Assembly: GCF_008831285.2 (NCBI RefSeq)
Contig: NC_045150.1
Coordinates: 1,440,001-1,504,000 of the forward strand
DNA length: 64,000 bases
DNA from: Nymphaea colorata
Lineage: Eukaryota > Streptophyta > Magnoliopsida > Nymphaeales > Nymphaeaceae
Reading direction: 5' to 3'
Shown: positions 60,203 to 64,000 of the stretch, one piece after another
How the letters are laid out: the number at the start of each line of letters is the position of its first letter
Numbering within the stretch: position 1 is the stretch's first letter
The notes under the pieces: model-generated
Told to the model about the DNA's origin: nothing
What the model saw: the letters and a program-made list of their open reading frames with translations, nothing else
Database searches by the model: none
Translations under genes and position numbers: made by a program

Positions 60203-61160
60203 GTGGCGATGAAGAAAATACTGTTCATGCTCGAGAAAGAGTCTATCTTGAACAGTGGCATAGTAGATTTGGGCATCCATCTGCAAAATATTCTTAATAT
60301 TCATGAACTACCTTTTTCTTATTTATTTCCTAATGTTTGTGAGGAATGCCAACATGGCGAAAGCAATTTGCTTTTATTTTTCAGATCTGCTTTCAGTGCT
60401 GAAAAGCATTTCAAAATTATTTATTCTGATATATGGGAATCTTCATCAATCATAAGTAAAGATGAATTTAAATTCTATGTGATATTTGTGGATGCATTCT
60501 CTAGATGTGCTTGGATATATTTCTTAACATCAAAATCTGATGTGGTTAATGTAGCATGTTGAAAATATTTTAGAATCAAAAGTCAAATTTTTTCTTTCGG
60601 ATTGGGAACGTGAATTTCAAGCTTTGTCCAAAATTTGTGCTGAGAATGAGATCAAACATAGATATCTTGTCTACATACTCCACGGCAAAATGTCACTGCT
60701 GAGAGGAAACACTGTCACATAGTTGAAATGGGTTTCTCTCTCATGACTCATGCTCATGTTCCTCAAAAATGCTAGACTTATGCATTTAGTACTGCTATTT
60801 ATTTAATTAATTGTATGCTTGTTGAACCACACAAGCACAAATCTCCTTTGAAAATATTGTTTAAGAAAATTAAGATTATGAACTTTACAAAGTTTTTGGA
60901 AGCACATGTTATCCTTGTTTCACCGATTGTAGGAAAAATAAGTTGGAGTACAAGTCCCAACCATGCGTGTTTCTTGGACATGCGCCTGGGCACCACTGGT
61001 ATATTTCTCTTACATATCTAGAAGTGTAATCTTTGAGGAGAGTAAGTTTTTACTTGAAAAATTTAACCCAAAGACTACCAAACCATCCATACCTATTTAT
61101 TTTCTAAACCTCTTGTCATCACCAAACCGAACTTCAATTATGAAACCATACCTTCTCCTC
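60203..61160 (+). pseudogene. Copia integrase region, broken
   Basis: The pre-integrase finger tail (PNVCEECQHGE) leads to KIIYSDIWESSSIISKDEFK, FYVIFVDAFSRCAWIYFL (first catalytic aspartate region) and, after frameshifts, the distal region around ENEIKHRYLVYI. Confidence 0.78.
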
Positions 61161-61258
61161 TAAAAACTATAACTTTTGAACTTATTGATAACCCCATCAC
61201 ATATCAAGATCTTATTGAAGAACCAATCCCTCTTCCCCCACCATCACGAACTCACTAT

Positions 61259-61505
61259 ATGCTGACTTGCTCACAAGACGGGACCCATAGGCCTTGGGTT
61301 TTTAACTCAAAAAAGTTTGTTGTACCTACTGCCTTGCTCACAACTCTAATTCAAAATTCTGAAACCACCTTCAAGGAGGCTAGTGAAGAACCCAATTGGT
61401 GCAAGACGATGCAACATGATATTGACGCTCTTCAACATAACCACACATGGACATTGGTACGTAAGAGTGAAACTCATGCAGTAGGATCCAAATGGGTATT
61501 GGTCG
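61259..61505 (+). pseudogene. Copia RT N-terminus, truncated
   Basis: PTALLTTLIQNSETTFKEAS, then NWCKTMQHDIDALQHNHTWT and AVGSKWVLVDRI mark the start of copia RT; similarity ends there. Confidence 0.85.
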
Positions 61506-61700
61506 ACCGTATAACTATGTCTAGCGGCGACTTCTATCACCGGTATAGCCTTTTGTAACGGTGAAATATGGTACGGCTATTGAGAACTATACCGGTGATG
61601 CCACATTCACCACGATAGGATCTATAGCAGTGACAATACCGGCGTTACATTCACAGGTATACCCTACAGCGGTGAAATATTCACCGGTATAGGCACTTGC
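61506..61700. repeat. Array of ACCGGT-type motifs interrupting the copia element
   Basis: CACCGGTATAG, GGTGAAATAT and TATACCGGTGATG words recur in both orientations over about 190 bp. This resembles the subterminal repeats of a CACTA-like element, but no terminus is certain (TATAGCAGTG at 61624-61633 is one candidate). Confidence 0.45.
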
Positions 61701-62430
61701 CCACCCTCATATTGTGAAAACTCTTCCTCGTACGAGCGACATAGCAAGGGTTTTCTTTGGTCGAGCTAGCAAACCATGCTCAGAGAAGCAAGCAACTATC
61801 GAGTGACGTGGTGTTTTACAAACTCTCGCTCCGAACGACTGAAATCTCTAGCTCAAGCCAGTTTCACGCCTGTTACATTGAGCAAGGGTATCACTTTCCT
61901 ATTCTAAAGGATTTCTGAAACAAGAGGGGAATTTCACAAAGGTTTCATACCCTCATTTGTGCGAGGATTTCTCAGAACCCTCAGACAATCATCTTTAAGA
62001 ACCCATGGAACCCTGAATCGAGGGTTTGAAAAACTGAAGGTGGGTTTGAGACTTTCTTTTGTTTTTTCAGATTCTTCTGAAATGTCTCCTTCTCTGCAGG
62101 CCTGCTACCTCCGTTACCTTCTTCATAGCAGCCTTCCGCCTCCGGTGCCATCTCCCTCTTCGGAACCCAGTCAACCACCGGTATTTTGCAGTCTGAACAG
62201 AGGATGATGGGTAAGGCACCTGAGTCGTCTGATCCTCCTCCATTGCTGGATGGCGTCGGGATGCTGTAGGTAATGATGTCACCAGTCAACCGGGCCCGCT
62301 GCCCACCAAACAAAACGTCCTCAGCCATTTTGATTTGCCAGGGCCTTCTCCTCCGATTGAATGGGACTGACGGCTGCCAAAGAGGAATAGGAGGTTGAGG
62401 CGACACCTCCATAATCTGCCCCACCGCCCG
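61701..62430. other. GC-richer segment with long minus ORF, unrecognised
   Basis: A 147-codon minus-strand ORF (61981-62424, MGQIMEVSPQ...) and a plus-strand ORF (61959-62207) overlap. A cysteine pair and arginine-rich stretch are visible on the minus frame (RRRRPWQIK, ILCSDCKIPVVDW). I do not recognise a family. The plus strand has an acceptor-like TCTCTGCAG at 62091-62099. Possibly a captured gene fragment. Confidence 0.3.
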
Positions 62431-62439
62431 TAAGTTTCA

Positions 62440-62637
62440 ACCGAGCAACAATAGAAATGCCAAGCGAACGAGTTACTGAACAGTGCTCGAGTTGCGACAT
62501 GGCCAATTAAGTCACGCTCGAGCAAACAATGTCATGTTCAATTCAAGCTCAAGCCGAGCTCGAAGTGAACAAAATGGGAGTCGAACCAATCTCAAGCTGA
62601 TCGAGCTCGAGCATGACTCAGCTCGTGTTCAGTCCTA
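62440..62637. mobile_element. Decayed right end of a hAT element of the GAGCTCGAGC family
   Basis: CTCAAGCCGAGCTCGAAG, GATCGAGCTCGAGCATGA and a final GCTCGTGTTCAGTCCTA resemble the right terminus at 54498 (GCTCGTGTGCAGCCCTA). It directly precedes copy 2 of segment Z. Confidence 0.7.
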
Positions 62638-62639
62638 CT

Positions 62640-63810
62640 CAACAGGGGACGCTGAGCACTCGCGGCCTTCCCTTTTACTGCAATGCGGAGCACTGGCGGC
62701 CTTCCCTTTTACTGCAATATCGAGAGGGTGGGTTTACCTACAAAGGTTCAATTCCGACTGACCATCGGATTGAACTCAAAGGGGAAAAAACAAACCTGTA
62801 AGGATAAAATTATAAAAGTAGTAAAGAAACTTTTCAAATGACTAATAGCAAAAGGTAAAAGACAACGTTTGTAAACTTTTCCGAAATATGTCTTTGAAAA
62901 AATATATATAAATTTGGAGTTGTACTCATTATATAAACCCCCGTTCATCTGTGACTTTCTAAAACTGAACGATGAGTACAACAGAATTCCAGTATATATG
63001 ATATCGAAATTAACGAGGCAGCACGCACTTGCAATTGTGTTTCAACGCCAAAGTTGGTCTGATATATATATTTTTTAATTCTGCATTTCTTTGTTTCTGG
63101 ATCCAAAAGTTAGAGTAGATTGATCTGCACCTATTCGGCCATCATTATCATGACAAAAGGCAGCACTGATGGAGCAGTGCTGATTGCACCAATCTTGTAT
63201 CAATGGCATCCTCCTATGAGGGCACGAAGAATCAAACAAATTAATTTGTAGATGATTGCACGATCAGGAAGTGATTTCTTCATTGAAATACACATCTTTC
63301 AGTGAGAATTTCAGGCTGGCCCCATGTTTCACTTACTCTGAACTTTATATGGATCTTATTTTATGCGACAATATTGCAACTTAGATCACTCGACCCCCTA
63401 GCTTAACGGATCCCAATGGGAAAAGGCTATATGCTATGTACTCTAACTTAGGACCATGTGTTATGGACTAAAAATGATCAAAATGCTTTTACTTTCCTTC
63501 CCTCATAAGGACAAAAAGTAGAATTTGGAATTTTTTTTACCTATAAAATTACCAAAATGCCCTACTAGCAACACGTGGGAACATGTCCTCCCAAGCTAAT
63601 GGCATAGCATGATGCCGCCTTCCTCCCTCCATAATAACTTTGGTTTGCACCTCACAAGAATTATGTTTATAGAACCTAACATGTACACTCTAAGGGCTCT
63701 CTAAGAATCTCTAGTATCTTAACTGCTTGATAGAAACTTTGTTTGTAGCTCTAAAAATATTAGGAACTAGAATGACGAATTATTGAGTTAAAGCCCTCAG
63801 TATTGTTAGA
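62640..63810. repeat. Duplicated segment Z, copy 2
   Basis: It matches 54507-55850 in direct orientation. At its start a 36-bp unit (GCGGCCTTCCCTTTTACTGC) is tandemly duplicated (62653-62720), unlike copy 1. It is shorter than copy 1 by indels. Neither copy codes for a protein. Confidence 0.92.
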
Positions 63811-64000
63811 TGTACACTGTGAGAAGATTACTAAGTGCCGGGTAAACACTTTCTAAGAGAAAACTTGCTAACTGCATATGGAAACAGATTTTAAGTTGCA
63901 AAAAGGGTTCTCCATTCTCTATCTGTGAAGTGATGACATTACCGCACCTTCTCTCCTCCTCTCTTCTAGTTGAATAATTGATATTTGTCGACAAGAATTG
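63811..64000. other. Window end, nothing recognised
   Basis: Similarity to the region after segment Z copy 1 stops here. Confidence 0.5.

Larger units (their letters stand above)
58500..61505 (+). mobile_element. Truncated Ty1/copia element, plus strand
   Basis: A probable 5' LTR ends at about 58808, directly before the primer-binding site TGGTATCAGAGC (58810-58821). Gag, protease and integrase follow, and the first residues of RT break off at GSKWVLVDRI near 61505. Stops and frameshifts are frequent. The sequence then changes to a different repeat, so the rest of RT, RNase H and the 3' LTR are lost. Confidence 0.87.

Overview
The window is nuclear DNA of a flowering plant. It holds typical angiosperm retroelements (Ty3/gypsy and Ty1/copia primed by initiator tRNA-Met, L1-type LINEs), plant DNA transposons (hAT, CACTA, MITE-like), a fragment of plastid rpoB and decayed copies of plant nuclear genes. 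The species cannot be told from the sequence. I found no bacterial-type system, no CRISPR array, no tRNA and no rRNA gene. Only one gene looks intact: a secreted lipid-transfer-like protein at 56.8-57.8 kb.

Layout. 1-3.3 kb: part of a Ty3/gypsy polyprotein, minus strand, running off the left edge. 3.8-5.1 kb: a foldback-like element with inverted termini. 5.1-6.5 kb: a decayed gene for a NAA38/LSMD1-like Sm-fold protein. 7.35-21.1 kb: a large gypsy-type element with LTRs of about 2.4 kb and an internal region showing only gag and protease; a complete Ty1/copia element (7763-12665) sits inside its left LTR. 21.2-21.86 kb: a small AT-rich dispersed repeat joined to plastid rpoB. 23-26.6 kb: a decayed copia element (minus) next to a decayed LINE (plus). 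27.8-31.65 kb: a purine-rich tract and long degenerate minisatellite arrays. 32.5-35.2 kb: a hAT relic and an intron-bearing pseudogene of leaf-type ferredoxin-NADP reductase.

35.7-38.95 kb: a second copy of the sequence that flanks the gypsy element on both sides (6.7-7.35 and 21.85-22.8 kb), so an old duplication was later split by the nested elements. 38.1 kb: a GC-ended MITE. 40.7-44.7 kb: two LINE fragments on opposite strands. 45.17 kb: one end of a CACTA element, followed by a broken neprosin-domain fragment. 46.9-50.2 kb: unrecognised decayed coding-like sequence, part of it related to 32 kb. 51.03-54.50 kb: a hAT element with an 8-bp target duplication and no recognisable transposase. 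54.5-55.85 kb is repeated at 62.64-63.8 kb, on either side of the lipid-transfer gene and a truncated plus-strand copia element (58.5-61.5 kb).

The genes do not form a pathway. The window is a record of layered insertion, duplication and decay around one small host gene. The structural observations (TA-ended LTRs, split duplication, gene capture) are supported. I did not find a convincing new biological system.
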